In this document: piece after piece, positions 15,951 to 25,120 of the stretch
How positions within the stretch are numbered: position 1 is the stretch's first letter
How the letters are laid out: each line of letters begins with the position of its first letter
Source of the DNA: Pseudomonadota bacterium
GTDB taxonomy: Bacteria > Desulfobacterota > Desulfobacteria > Desulfobacterales > Desulfolunaceae
DNA: 33,577 nucleotides
Reading direction: 5' to 3'
Assembly (NCBI GenBank): GCA_018818835.1
Contig: JAHIRD010000156.1
Span: forward strand, 1 to 33,577
The notes under the pieces: model-generated
What the model saw: the letters and a program-made list of their open reading frames with translations, nothing else
Databases searched by the model: none
What the model was told of the DNA's origin: nothing
Position numbers and translations under genes: made by a program

Positions 15951-18900
15951 ATGACCGTCAGATCAAAAGCCCTTGAAGTCAATCTTGCGGATTACCACGT
16001 GGATGTGGATATTCACCCTCGTTTTGTTGTTCTTGAACAGGTGATGGCCGTCTATTCAGGCATGCATGATGAATTTAAAATTTTTCTGGAAGAACTGTCC
16101 CACCCATACAAAAATCAAGAATTCATCATTAAGAAGGCCCGGCGTTACTGTTTGGATTATTTTTATCTGTTTCGGAATCATCCGGATGGCCATAAGGGCG
16201 TAGGGCTCTACATGGACATCTTTCTGGATGTCCTGTTGTCGGCAAGCACACCGGCTGTAAAGACCGATGCTGTGGATAACATGCTTCTTTATATTCAAAA
16301 AATCATTCGGGAATCAGGGGATGCTTTTATACGATTTTCATCGGTTCTGGATGATGCCTTTGATCGCATCGGGACGCTGGATGATCACTCCTTTGACTAC
16401 GTTGTTAAAAGTTATTATTCCCTGACCCAGACCGGTGAGATCCTTGTCTTGAGGGATGAATCACGATCCCAAGGGTTTCAAAGTTTGAACCGTTTATTAA
16501 TTCGCTATCTGACCTGTACCTGCCGTTATTTTATAGAAATCAAGGACCCCTTGGAATGGTTTAGCGAGCATACGGGTGAATCCTCTGACAGTCCGGAGGC
16601 CCAGGAAATTTTCCACGATATATCAAGGGATACCTTGGGGAAAATGTGGGATGAGCTCAGGTGTGCCGGAGATGAAGATGACCTGGACTCAGCCATGTTG
16701 ACCAAAAAACTTGCGGCTTTTCCCGGGTTCAGCATCATGGTGAAGCACTACAGGAATGTCACCCGGAAACTGTATGAAGCCGGATCCGATACACAGGCAT
16801 CACATCGTTGGAAATTGCTCTTTCTGTTTCATATCATGGGAATTAACGGGTTGGGCCTGATACACGAGGATGCACTCCGCGACATCAATCGAACCATGAA
16901 GGCCATCATTGAAATCGAAAAACAGGCCGATGTCCTGAACCTCATGGACCAGGCTTTTCCGATTTTGAAAAAATGGGTGGGTCGCTATCCGGATGCTGCC
17001 TTGAACTGTGTTCTCAGCATGGGTGAGGGTATTTATAAAACCGATGATGTGGATTTTGTAAATTTTTTCATTGATCGGGTGATTGAGCTTGGGTTTAAGG
17101 CCCCGTCTCCCGAAGGAAAGATGGAAGAAAATCCTTTAAAAACAAATAGTGATCATCTCTTGAATATCAGAATCTGGATGAAGATTATTGAACTGAATCC
17201 CAAGTGGTCAACCCGGCTGATGTCTGCACTGATCATTCATCTGAGTACCTGTGGGATTGTGATCAAGGATACGGACCTTTTTCCCCGAGATATTACCCGT
17301 TTTCTTGGGGGCCGGATTGAGCCGGTATATTATTTAAGCAAGCAGCTTGCCCGCCTGTTCCCGGCCTATTTCAATGATATCGGAGCAGAAGGCCTTTTGA
17401 GGGATATTTCCACGGAAATTGATGAACTGTGCCAGCGAAGAGATCTTTTGGTGCATTATATTCGTAAACAAAGCCATGTGGAAAGCAGTAATCGTCTTCC
17501 CCGTCTTCTGGAAAATCTATTTGAATTCTGGAAGGATGGTCGTAAAGAGCACCTGGAACATTTTATCCCGGATTATCTTTACCAGGACATTGGTCCGGAA
17601 GACCCTTATTTTGAAGGAGTTCATGGGGTTGTCAATGAGCTCCATCAACAGGCCATGCCGGGACAAGGCCATGTTCTCTCTTTGCCCTCACATGCCTTTG
17701 GGAAATTGATGAAAAAGGTCAGGGCAGGATCGGAAAAGGACCGGAAACGGGTGTCTCTTGCCCATAGCTTTTACACCCTTCTTTGCCAGAAATACCGACC
17801 CGATGTTTCTGATCTGGACACATATATCTCAGGCCTTGAATCCAAAGGATTTGCGGGGATCGAGGCACTTAGAGCCATTATATCCGAATCCGATTCCAAA
17901 AATAGGCTCTACAAGCTCCTCAGCTATCTTGAAAAGCTTAAAAACCTGATCAACTCGGATAAGGAATACGAGATTATCGAGGACATTTACCAGAAACGAC
18001 ATATTACCGTGGATATCCCTTCCATGTACGGGAGTTACCACGAAGCCAGGTTTAATGCCATGGGGCTGACATTCCGCCTGGAATCCCTTGTGAATGTGCT
18101 TTTTGAAGAATACACCCATGATGTCGATTTGTCTCTGATCACCAAAGCGACTTTTTTTCAAATTTACAACCGGTTGATGCTGTTTGACAATGCTTTGAAA
18201 ATCGATGGGATCCAATCCAGGGAATATGAAAAACAATTGAACCTTATGATTGTTGCCTTGGGCTCAAGCGGGTTTACCTTTACCCAGTATCTGGACATTA
18301 TGAAAGGCTTTGTTCAGGCTGTCAGAAATATCGTGAATGTCTATTTTACAAACATTTATAAACTCAACCTTGATCGTATTCTTCCCCAGCTTGATCAGGC
18401 GCACCTTTTTTCAAAATACAGGTCAAGCCATGACCAGGAAGATTCTGACAAGCTGAAACTCAGAGTTTCAGAGATGTTTTTTCGGGAGAAGATTTCACAG
18501 GTCCTGGGGCTTCAGCAACTTGATCTTTTTTTAAGTCGGATCCTTACAACGCTATACAATCAGGCAGATATTCTTCCGGAACAGGAACTCAGGTTGCTAT
18601 TGAACTACGATCCCCAACGAGCCATGGCCGGGATTGATAAAAACGAATCCCAGGCCCTGGGCATTGTGGCCCTGGGGAATAAGGGTCTTAACCTTTGTCG
18701 GATGACCGGTTTTGGCTGGCCCGTTCCTCCGGGTTTTATCATTACCACAGAAGTGTTTCGATGCAGGCGAATTATCACCAGTTACCCCAATGCAGATGTA
18801 AATTTCAACCACCAGTTGTTGCGTCACATAAGGACCATTGAGACCCGGACCGGCAAACGATTTGGAGATCCGAAAAATCCCTTGCTCCTCTCGGTTCGAA

Positions 18901-20132
18901 GTGGGTCTTCCATCTCCCAGCCCGGTATGATGGACAGTCTTTTAAATGTGGGGATGAATCCGGAAATTGCCGAGGCCATTGCCAACGATACTGGGAATAC
19001 ATGGTTTGCCTGGGATAATTATCGACGTTTTCTGCAATGCTACGGTATGGCTTTTGATCTGGAGAGAGATGATTTTGACCTGATCATCAATGAATACAAA
19101 AAGGAAATAGGTGTCAGGTTCAAACGTTTATTGACCGGACAGCAGATGTGCGAGCTTGCAATGAAATATCGGGACTTTATCATTTTTTCAGGGGTGTCTG
19201 TCCAAGACGACCCATTTGAACAGTTAAAAATCTGCTTATGGAAGGTGATGGAATCCTGGAATCTTCCCAAGGCCAAAGTGTATCGTTCCATCATGGGTAT
19301 TTCCCATGACTGGGGCACAGCTGTAACGGTTCAGGGCATGGTGTTCGGTAATATTTCAAACGATTCGGGAAGCGGGGTGATTTTCACCCATAACCCCAAA
19401 TTGCCTGGAGATACCCTTAAGCTCTGGGGGGACTTCACCATTGGTAACCAGGGAGAAGATGTTGCCTCCGGACTGGTGAACACCTTGCCTATTTCCAATA
19501 TCCAGAAAGGCATGGAGCAACGGAATACGGACATTTCCCTTGAAACACATTTCCCGGAAATTTTTAACCTCTTGAAATATTATGCAGCTGATCTGATTCG
19601 TAACCGGAACTGGAGTCCCCAGGAAATGGAATTTACCTTCGAAAGCCCAAAAGCCAAGGACCTTTATATTCTCCAGACACGGGACATGGTTTTTACCCTT
19701 GGCCAGAAAAAACCCATGTTCGATGTTGAGGATCAACGGTTCCAGAACAGCTTGGTTGCCCACGGAATTGGCGTCAGTGGAGGGGCCATGAGCGGCCGGA
19801 TCGTTTTTTCTCTGACCGAGATTGACTCCTGGCGGAAAATTGAGCCGGAAACCTGTCTGATTCTGATCCGAAACGATACGGTGCCCGACGATATCAAAGA
19901 GATCTACGCTGCGGACGGACTTCTGACAGCGCGTGGCGGCATCACATCCCATGCTTCGGTGGTGGCCCACAGACTTGAAAAAACCTGTGTGGTCGGGTGC
20001 AGTGAGCTGATCTGTGATGAAAAAAACAAGGTGTGCCGTTTGGGGCCCTTGGAGTTCAAAAGTGGGGAATTCATGAGTATCAACGGACAGGAAGGGTCTA
20101 TATATCAAGGGTTCTTTGAGGTGAAAGAGTGA
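15951..20132 (+). CDS. large dikinase-like protein: helical N-terminus plus PPDK ATP-grasp and phosphohistidine domains
   Basis: 1393 residues from ATG 15951 (GGGAAG 9 nt upstream; ATG 15942 and TTG 15921 are alternatives). Residues 1 to about 895 are a long, mostly helical region that I do not recognise. From about 900 it matches pyruvate phosphate dikinase: ALGNKGLNLCRMTGFGWPVP then PGFIITTEVF, LLLSVRSGSSISQPGMMDSL, GNTWFAWDNYRRFLQCYGMA, WGTAVTVQGMVFGN, GSGVIFTHNP, IGNQGEDVASGLV and YILQTRD are the ATP-grasp part. LLTARGGITSHASVVAHRLE is the swivelling phosphohistidine domain, with His at about residue 1334. The protein ends soon after, so the C-terminal PEP/pyruvate TIM barrel of PPDK is missing. 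It should load phosphate from ATP onto its His and pass it to an unknown acceptor, perhaps bound by the N-terminal region. A GAPDH-like gene follows 110 bp downstream. Confidence 0.8.
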   Translation: MTVRSKALEVNLADYHVDVDIHPRFVVLEQVMAVYSGMHDEFKIFLEELSHPYKNQEFIIKKARRYCLDYFYLFRNHPDGHKGVGLYMDIFLDVLLSASTPAVKTDAVDNMLLYIQKIIRESGDAFIRFSSVLDDAFDRIGTLDDHSFDYVVKSYYSLTQTGEILVLRDESRSQGFQSLNRLLIRYLTCTCRYFIEIKDPLEWFSEHTGESSDSPEAQEIFHDISRDTLGKMWDELRCAGDEDDLDSAMLTKKLAAFPGFSIMVKHYRNVTRKLYEAGSDTQASHRWKLLFLFHIMGINGLGLIHEDALRDINRTMKAIIEIEKQADVLNLMDQAFPILKKWVGRYPDAALNCVLSMGEGIYKTDDVDFVNFFIDRVIELGFKAPSPEGKMEENPLKTNSDHLLNIRIWMKIIELNPKWSTRLMSALIIHLSTCGIVIKDTDLFPRDITRFLGGRIEPVYYLSKQLARLFPAYFNDIGAEGLLRDISTEIDELCQRRDLLVHYIRKQSHVESSNRLPRLLENLFEFWKDGRKEHLEHFIPDYLYQDIGPEDPYFEGVHGVVNELHQQAMPGQGHVLSLPSHAFGKLMKKVRAGSEKDRKRVSLAHSFYTLLCQKYRPDVSDLDTYISGLESKGFAGIEALRAIISESDSKNRLYKLLSYLEKLKNLINSDKEYEIIEDIYQKRHITVDIPSMYGSYHEARFNAMGLTFRLESLVNVLFEEYTHDVDLSLITKATFFQIYNRLMLFDNALKIDGIQSREYEKQLNLMIVALGSSGFTFTQYLDIMKGFVQAVRNIVNVYFTNIYKLNLDRILPQLDQAHLFSKYRSSHDQEDSDKLKLRVSEMFFREKISQVLGLQQLDLFLSRILTTLYNQADILPEQELRLLLNYDPQRAMAGIDKNESQALGIVALGNKGLNLCRMTGFGWPVPPGFIITTEVFRCRRIITSYPNADVNFNHQLLRHIRTIETRTGKRFGDPKNPLLLSVRSGSSISQPGMMDSLLNVGMNPEIAEAIANDTGNTWFAWDNYRRFLQCYGMAFDLERDDFDLIINEYKKEIGVRFKRLLTGQQMCELAMKYRDFIIFSGVSVQDDPFEQLKICLWKVMESWNLPKAKVYRSIMGISHDWGTAVTVQGMVFGNISNDSGSGVIFTHNPKLPGDTLKLWGDFTIGNQGEDVASGLVNTLPISNIQKGMEQRNTDISLETHFPEIFNLLKYYAADLIRNRNWSPQEMEFTFESPKAKDLYILQTRDMVFTLGQKKPMFDVEDQRFQNSLVAHGIGVSGGAMSGRIVFSLTEIDSWRKIEPETCLILIRNDTVPDDIKEIYAADGLLTARGGITSHASVVAHRLEKTCVVGCSELICDEKNKVCRLGPLEFKSGEFMSINGQEGSIYQGFFEVKE

Positions 20133-20190
20133 TGGCGTCGTATATGGACCTTTTTCCATAGCCATCTGTCGACTTTTTAAGACGCTATCA
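20130..20190. repeat. internally deleted copy of the 155-bp inverted-repeat element
   Basis: Starts with TGATGGCGTCGTA, continues with TATGGACCTTTTTCCATAGCCAT and ends TCGACTTTTTAAGACGCTATCA. These are the two ends of the element found at 30437-30589 and 32393-32549, in inverse orientation, with the central hairpin and one arm lost. The first TGA is the stop codon of the preceding gene. Confidence 0.6.
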
Positions 20191-20242
20191 CGTCCTATAA
20201 ACATCCGGTAAAGACTTAGGGCAAACAAGGAGATAAATAACA

Positions 20243-21490
20243 ATGAATTCGGACAAGAAAGTCTTGGGTATCAATGGTCTGGGCCGCATTGGCAAGCTGA
20301 CCGTGTGGCAGTCTGTGTTCAGGAAATATTTTGATGAAATCGTGGTGAATCTGGGACGTCAGGTGGGCACGTGTCTGGGAGATATCGCCCATTACCTTGA
20401 GCGGGATTCGACATACGGCCATTTAAGTGCCTTTCTCCATGGTTACCATGCGAATCCCGTGATCAGTGACCTTGATGAGGCAACGGGGCGCATGACCATC
20501 GACGGTACGTCGATCCGTTTCTTAAGGGCCCAAAGAAATCCCTCGTCCATTGGCTGGGCCGACCACCAGGTCCGACTGGTGGTGGATACCACAGGGCAGT
20601 TTCTCGATCCGTCAATGCCACCTGAACATCCCAAGGGATCTGCACGTGGGCATCTTATGGCCGGTGCCGAAAAAGTGGTGGTTTCAGCTCCCTTTAAATT
20701 ATCCGGAAGTGTGAAGGATATGCCTGGGGATACTGTCACCACGGTGATGGGTATCAATGGAAACGATTATGATCCTCGAATCCATAGTTTGATTTCTAAT
20801 GCGTCCTGCACCACCACCTGCCTTGCACATATGATCAAACCCTTGCTGAATCATTTTGGATCCGAAGCCCTTCTTTCGGCCTCCATGTCCACAATCCATG
20901 CGGCAACCGGGTCCCAGGAAGTTCTGGATAAGCTTCCCAAGGCGGGAAAAACAGACCTGCGGAAAAACAGAAGTGTGATGAACAATATTATTTTAACAAG
21001 CACCGGCGCTGCCACGGCCCTGGGTCTGGTCATCCCGGAAATGAGACGAATAGGGTTCATTGCCGAATCGGTGAGAATTCCTACCACCACAGGCTCTCTT
21101 ATCATTCTTGTGCTGAATTTTCAGGAAGATCCGAACCGGGAGGAAATAAGACGCCAACTGATCAACGACATCTATGCCCGGACCGCATCCAATGACCCCT
21201 CCGGGTATCTTAATTTTTCGGACAAACAGAACGTGTCCTCGGATATCATCGGCATGCCAAGGGCTGCTGTGGTCATTGAAAGCAAAGAAACACACACCCG
21301 AACCGCCACGGCCACCATCAATCTGAACCATGTGCCCGGAATTCCCAAATCCGTGATCATATCCCTGCCCGACGCATATATCCGGGTTCCCGTGACCCAG
21401 GCCGTGATTTACGGCTGGTATGACAATGAAATGGGAAGTTATGTGAACATGCTCTGTGACAGAATTGAGTCCGTGGCAGATTTACTCTGA
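20243..21490 (+). CDS. divergent glyceraldehyde-3-phosphate dehydrogenase-like protein
   Basis: 415 residues, longer than the usual 330-340. The Rossmann start VLGINGLGRIGKLTVWQSV, active-site NASCTTTCLAHMIKPL (Cys189), IHAATGSQEVLDKLP (catalytic His219), STGAATALGLVIPE, VRIPTTTGSLIIL and the closing GWYDNEMGSYVNML place it in the GAPDH superfamily. Differences from classical enzymes are clear: the NAD-ribose Asp motif 'INDL' is replaced by VNLGRQ, there are insertions around residues 38-60 and 120-140, and the phosphate-site loop is altered. Reaction (phosphorylating or not) and cofactor are therefore uncertain. AAGGAGA (20227-20233) gives a good ribosome site. Position after the dikinase-like gene suggests a shared role in central carbon metabolism. 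Confidence 0.82.
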   Translation: MNSDKKVLGINGLGRIGKLTVWQSVFRKYFDEIVVNLGRQVGTCLGDIAHYLERDSTYGHLSAFLHGYHANPVISDLDEATGRMTIDGTSIRFLRAQRNPSSIGWADHQVRLVVDTTGQFLDPSMPPEHPKGSARGHLMAGAEKVVVSAPFKLSGSVKDMPGDTVTTVMGINGNDYDPRIHSLISNASCTTTCLAHMIKPLLNHFGSEALLSASMSTIHAATGSQEVLDKLPKAGKTDLRKNRSVMNNIILTSTGAATALGLVIPEMRRIGFIAESVRIPTTTGSLIILVLNFQEDPNREEIRRQLINDIYARTASNDPSGYLNFSDKQNVSSDIIGMPRAAVVIESKETHTRTATATINLNHVPGIPKSVIISLPDAYIRVPVTQAVIYGWYDNEMGSYVNMLCDRIESVADLL

Positions 21491-21503
21491 CACGGACTCA
21501 ATT
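21463..21503. terminator. bidirectional hairpin between convergent genes
   Basis: AATTGAGTCCGTG (21463-21475) is perfectly complementary to CACGGACTCAATT (21491-21503), a 13-bp stem with a 15-nt loop. It spans the GAPDH-like stop codon and touches the stop of the minus-strand gene, so it can terminate both. Confidence 0.65.
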
Positions 21504-21991
21504 TATTTGTCCAAAATTAGTTGGATTTTTTGAACAACATCTTCCGGGCTTGTGGCCATGATCAAACCCTGGTTCTTCATCAGTATGGCTAACTCTGATT
21601 TTGGATCAAATCCAAATAGAATAAGAGGTTTGCCGCACTTGACGGACAAGGCGATTTCAGATAAGGTTCCGGCCCCACCAGGGCAGGCAACCACCACATC
21701 GCTGGACAGAATATTGATGGTATTCCGAGCATGACCCATGCCCGTGACAATGGGAATCGTGATATACTTTGACATGGTTTCTGTCCCACTGTCCGGGAGA
21801 ACACCCACGGTGATTCCACCCGTTTCAAAAGCGCCTTTGGCTGTGGCTTCCATGATGCCTGTGCACCGTCCGCCATTTAATAGAATCCAGCCCTTTTCAG
21901 CAATCAAGGTGCCTAGTTTTTCAGCGTGTTCAAGGGCCTGAAAATCGGCATTTCCCCCCCCCATGACTCCAATGATCGGTGTTCTTTTCAT
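21503..21991 (-). CDS. TIGR00725/LOG-like Rossmann nucleotide-binding protein
   Basis: 162 residues from ATG 21991; AGGTG lies just upstream on the minus strand, and the frame extending to 22078 lacks support. Motifs PIIGVMGGGNA, LLNGGRCTGIMEATAKGA, TGMGHARNTINILSSDVVVA and CPGGAGTLSEIALSVK belong to the SLOG superfamily. The last motif corresponds to the PGGxGTxxE signature of lysine-decarboxylase-like LOG proteins. In TIGR00725/MoCo-carrier-like relatives the site binds a nucleotide or cofactor; a cytokinin-type hydrolase role is possible but not shown. Monocistronic, divergent from the methionine aminopeptidase gene. Confidence 0.75.
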   Translation of the reverse strand: MKRTPIIGVMGGGNADFQALEHAEKLGTLIAEKGWILLNGGRCTGIMEATAKGAFETGGITVGVLPDSGTETMSKYITIPIVTGMGHARNTINILSSDVVVACPGGAGTLSEIALSVKCGKPLILFGFDPKSELAILMKNQGLIMATSPEDVVQKIQLILDK

Positions 21992-22195
21992 TTTTTCACC
22001 TGAAATGTGTTTTATTTCATGAAAGCTGCTGTTATAATCACCCAAAATTAATGAAAAAGACGATACATCTATTTTCAAGATTCTTCAAGCGGGGATACGA
22101 TAATCAGCCTTTTTTATAAGAACAGCTCAAATTGAAACATGGGTCTGAAACCTGTTCGATGACGTGCTGGTGAAAGGGAAAATACGTAAAAACGA

Positions 22196-23083
22196 ATGAA
22201 AAAACTGAATATTAAAGTTGGTCGGAACGATGCATGCCCCTGTGGAAGCGGATTAAAATTCAAAAAATGCTGCGAAGGCAAGGAAGCCCCCATACCTGTG
22301 AACCTGGACGCCTATTACAGAAAAAAATATGATATCCATCTGAAGAAAGAGGCGGATATCGAGGCCATTCGAAAAGCCGGAGCCCTTGTGGTTGAAACCC
22401 ACAAACGGGTGGAGGAGATGATCAGGCCAGGCTTGAAAACCGATGATATCAATGCCTTTGTTCACGAATTCACACTGAAAAACGGCGCGGTACCAGCCCC
22501 CCTCAATTACAAGGGCTATCCCAAAAGTGTCTGCATCTCTGTAAACGATGTCATCTGTCACGGGATCCCCGGTGATCAGATCCTGGCTGACGGGGATATC
22601 GTCAACGTGGACATCACGTCCATTTTGAATGGATATTATGCAGACTCCAATCAGACGTTGTTTGTGGGGACACCTGGCCCGGACGCACAGAAAATTGTTG
22701 CTGTGGCACGGGAAAGTCTTAGGGCCGGTCTATCCATGGTCAAACCCGGCAATACCATCGGTGACATCGGCTGGGCCATCCAAAGTTGCGCCGAAGCAGA
22801 ACACTGTTCCGTGGTTCGGGAATTTATCGGCCATGGCATTGGTTTTGATTTCCATGAATCCCCCCAGGTTCCCCATTTTGGCAAACGGAACAAAGGCATC
22901 CGGCTGGTGCCTGGCATGGTGTTTACCGTTGAGCCCATGATCAATTTGGGCGGTCCCCGGCTTTATATCCTCGATGACCATTGGACTGCTGTGACTGCCG
23001 ACGGGTCCTTATCAGCCCAGTTCGAAGAAACCATCGTGGTCACCCAGGATGGCTATGAAAGTTTGACTCCCATGGGGATTTGA
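22196..23083 (+). CDS. map: methionine aminopeptidase, type I, with N-terminal SEC-C zinc motif
   Basis: 295 residues. The N-terminus (VGRNDACPCGSGLKFKKCC) is an SEC-C motif: Cys14, Cys16, Cys25 and Cys26 should bind zinc, as at the SecA C-terminus. The rest is a pita-bread aminopeptidase: His122 in ICHGIP, Asp139 in VNVDIT, Asp150 in YYADSNQTLF, His213 in GHGIGFDFHE, Glu246 in TVEPMI and Glu277 in QFEETI complete the metal and catalytic set. It removes the initiator Met from new proteins in the cytoplasm; the zinc motif probably aids ribosome or protein interaction. AAGGG at 22173 is far from the ATG, so the start is supported mainly by the SEC-C motif. No operon partner is evident. Confidence 0.93.
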   Translation: MKKLNIKVGRNDACPCGSGLKFKKCCEGKEAPIPVNLDAYYRKKYDIHLKKEADIEAIRKAGALVVETHKRVEEMIRPGLKTDDINAFVHEFTLKNGAVPAPLNYKGYPKSVCISVNDVICHGIPGDQILADGDIVNVDITSILNGYYADSNQTLFVGTPGPDAQKIVAVARESLRAGLSMVKPGNTIGDIGWAIQSCAEAEHCSVVREFIGHGIGFDFHESPQVPHFGKRNKGIRLVPGMVFTVEPMINLGGPRLYILDDHWTAVTADGSLSAQFEETIVVTQDGYESLTPMGI

Positions 23084-23614
23084 TCTCCAGTGTCATGAAC
23101 CCTTTCTCGGGTGAGTGACTATGAACTAAGGGATTCGCGCAGTAACGTCACAAACAAAAAATGGACTTTGGGAAAAAATGAACCCCCAGGGTCTGTGTGG
23201 GTAAACCTGCCCCATGAACCTCTGCCAGGACCTCATCCGTTCTATTCGGTTATTAATGAATTAAGCTCAGAATAGTCGCAACTCAAACAAAAGATCTGGG
23301 ACTTATGCGACCAATGGGACGTATATGTCCTGTTAAAATCCAACGTATAAAAAAAATTAAACATTAATTCGGAATTCCTTGGTTTGATATATGCAAAATA
23401 TAGTTGAGGCTGTTTATACATCGCCTCCAGCTGTTGGTTTGCGACGTTCTTCCGAATTATTCGTATGCGTACGACTATTTTGGATCGACATCGGATGTTG
23501 ACGCGAGATAAAATTCAATTTATACGAATGATAAAAAATATCTTGACAGATGAAGGTGTACAAAATATGAGTAATTAATATATACTAACCCAATATTCCT
23601 ATCGAGGTGCAGAC
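23084..23614. other. 530-bp intergenic region with palindromes
   Basis: No convincing gene on either strand. It contains a GGGACTTATG...GGGACGTATATGTCC tract (about 23298-23330) related to the 5503-5554 repeats, an inverted repeat ATTCGTAT/ATACGAAT (23459-23466 and 23522-23529), and TCGACATC-G-GATGTTGA (23495-23511). The last two lie upstream of the lipoprotein gene and could be operators. Confidence 0.4.
23543..23571 (+). promoter_or_regulatory. possible sigma-70 promoter for the lipoprotein gene
   Basis: TTGACA (23543-23548), 17-nt spacer, TATGAG (23566-23571). A perfect -35 with a weak -10, followed by an AT-rich tract 44 nt before the start codon. Confidence 0.4.
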
Positions 23615-24841
23615 ATGAAACGAAACTTCTATTTTAGATGGCTACGTGTGATATTATGTTTAGGATCACTTATGCTCTTTGCCGTTTCCTGTGATGAGAT
23701 TATAACGGAAACGTGGGAAGCTGTTTATCCGGTAAATACTGACAACATACCTGAGTTTGTTTGTGAAACGTCAGACGGCAATATCCTGTCAGGCGGGGGA
23801 ATCCGTTCAAACTCGGATTACAGTCCATCTGTCTGTGCCATTGTCATGACGGATTCCCATGGGACCATGCTGTGGACAAAAACATTCGACCAGGTGCGTA
23901 ACATCTACGCAAATTCCCCGATCATGGCAAGGGAGGTTTCAAACGGATGTCTTGTGGCGTATCTGGATTATGATAATCTAAGTGTAAATCTGACCCTCCT
24001 TGACATGAACGGTGAGCACATTGATGCATGGTCTTTTCCAACTTCTTTTGTCCGTGTCAGAGCATTTCAACTTACTGAAGAGAGTATTCTGATTTCGGGA
24101 TGGACCGTGTGTGATCGCTATGATGCCAATAACCCAAGTCAGTGTATCATGTATTCAAATCAATCAACGGCCCTATTTTCCCTGAATGGCGATATGCTTT
24201 GGGCCTGTGATGATGCATCCAATGTCATCACAGCCACACGGGATGGCGGGGCTGCCATTGTCACTGAATTTTCTGACTCGGACAATGATACAGTGCATTA
24301 CGGAGTTGTAAATAAGATCAACGCAAGTGGTGAACGGGAATGGGCCACCACCGTCAAGACAGGGGCTCTGATCTTCAGCGATTACTGCACCCCCAAGTTC
24401 ATCCGGGAAAACGAGACTGGCGGATTCGTCTATGCGGCTTATTATGGACCGGTCTATGAGATGCGGCTCGGCACCATGGTTTCGACCCTGGCCAGCACCG
24501 GACGGGTGGTTAGATCGGTTTATTCAAACGATCAGTTTATAAAGGGTCTTCGTGAGAATCCTGGAGGGGGCTATATAATCACAGGTTATGTCTCAACCAC
24601 CTACAGCCTTGTTGATGATTTGGTGATTGATGGCATTTATGTCCGTAAGTTGACTTCAGGTTTGTCCGTGGACTGGAATCAGGAATTTATAGCTACGGGA
24701 ACCGATCCCTGGAAAATGTCCTATGATGCCTGTGAAACACAAGACGGCGGGTATGTGGTTTCAGGCTCTAAAACCACGGCAAACTACTGGCTCATGAAAA
24801 CAGATTCACTTGGGCGCATTGATGTCGCAGCTGAACCGTAA
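23615..24841 (+). CDS. secreted lipoprotein with propeller-like repeats
   Basis: 408 residues; GAGGTG 5 nt before the ATG. A type II signal peptide ends in LMLFAVSC, so Cys26 is the lipid-anchored residue. The mature part contains recurring blocks of the form 'DGG(x)YVVSGS...W(L)MKTDSLG' (last copy at about 375-400, with weaker copies such as SDGNILSGGGI and NPGGGYIITGY), each with a WxxxF/Y strand. This is the pattern of beta-propeller-like repeat proteins found in secreted proteins of many environmental bacteria. Substrate or partner is unknown. It is flanked by long non-coding DNA and has its own promoter candidate. Confidence 0.65.
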   Translation: MKRNFYFRWLRVILCLGSLMLFAVSCDEIITETWEAVYPVNTDNIPEFVCETSDGNILSGGGIRSNSDYSPSVCAIVMTDSHGTMLWTKTFDQVRNIYANSPIMAREVSNGCLVAYLDYDNLSVNLTLLDMNGEHIDAWSFPTSFVRVRAFQLTEESILISGWTVCDRYDANNPSQCIMYSNQSTALFSLNGDMLWACDDASNVITATRDGGAAIVTEFSDSDNDTVHYGVVNKINASGEREWATTVKTGALIFSDYCTPKFIRENETGGFVYAAYYGPVYEMRLGTMVSTLASTGRVVRSVYSNDQFIKGLRENPGGGYIITGYVSTTYSLVDDLVIDGIYVRKLTSGLSVDWNQEFIATGTDPWKMSYDACETQDGGYVVSGSKTTANYWLMKTDSLGRIDVAAEP

Positions 24842-24875
24842 ACATAAACAATGCCCCAAGCATTCATCTTGATTT

Positions 24876-25118
24876 TTAGCGCGGTTTTCCGCAATTCTAT
24901 CATTGAGTGAACTGATCTTCCAATGATTCGCCGCAGGTACGGCATATCCATGTGGTTTTGTCAGATGGGGCTTGGGCCTTTGTTTGTTCATAATCTTCAA
25001 TGATTGATTTTGACTGATCAAAGGCCAAGTCATCAAATATCCAGTTTGTGAAGATGAAGAAACATAATATCAATGATGCACGATGGCTGTCCGGATTCTT
25101 TTTTGTCAGGGCTGACAT
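24876..25118 (-). pseudogene. decayed DUF2007-like zinc-ribbon gene with two adjacent stop codons
   Basis: The open part (25118-24900, 72 residues) ends NWIFDDLAFDQSKSIIEDYE, then TTWICRTCGESLEDQFTQ. This closely follows the C-terminal half of DUF2007 proteins (putative signal transducers), which normally finish WxCPxCGExxEGQFxxCWNCG. Here the codons at the expected Cys-Trp are TGA (24900-24902) and TAG (24897-24899). The frame then resumes Asn-Cys-Gly and reaches TAA at 24876. The N-terminal half of the family is missing or frame-disrupted. ATG 25118 lies 2 nt after the kdsD stop, so the remnant was probably cotranscribed. The best reading is a pseudogene; the family call rests on memory of the motif. 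Confidence 0.55.
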
Positions 25119-25120
25119 TG

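Noticed and set aside
19356-20243. 295-codon open frame on the minus strand
   Set aside because: It lies inside the dikinase-like gene, shows no domain, and its sequence reads as the complement of conserved PPDK motifs.
23130-23260. Short minus-strand open frames in the 530-bp gap
   Set aside because: No ribosome site, no recognisable motif, and two frames are equally open.
24897-24902. TGA-TAG in the DUF2007 remnant as selenocysteine plus pyrrolysine
   Set aside because: Two recoding events in a row are implausible, no SECIS-like hairpin follows (only a 4-bp GCGG/CCGC), and the N-terminal half is also damaged.
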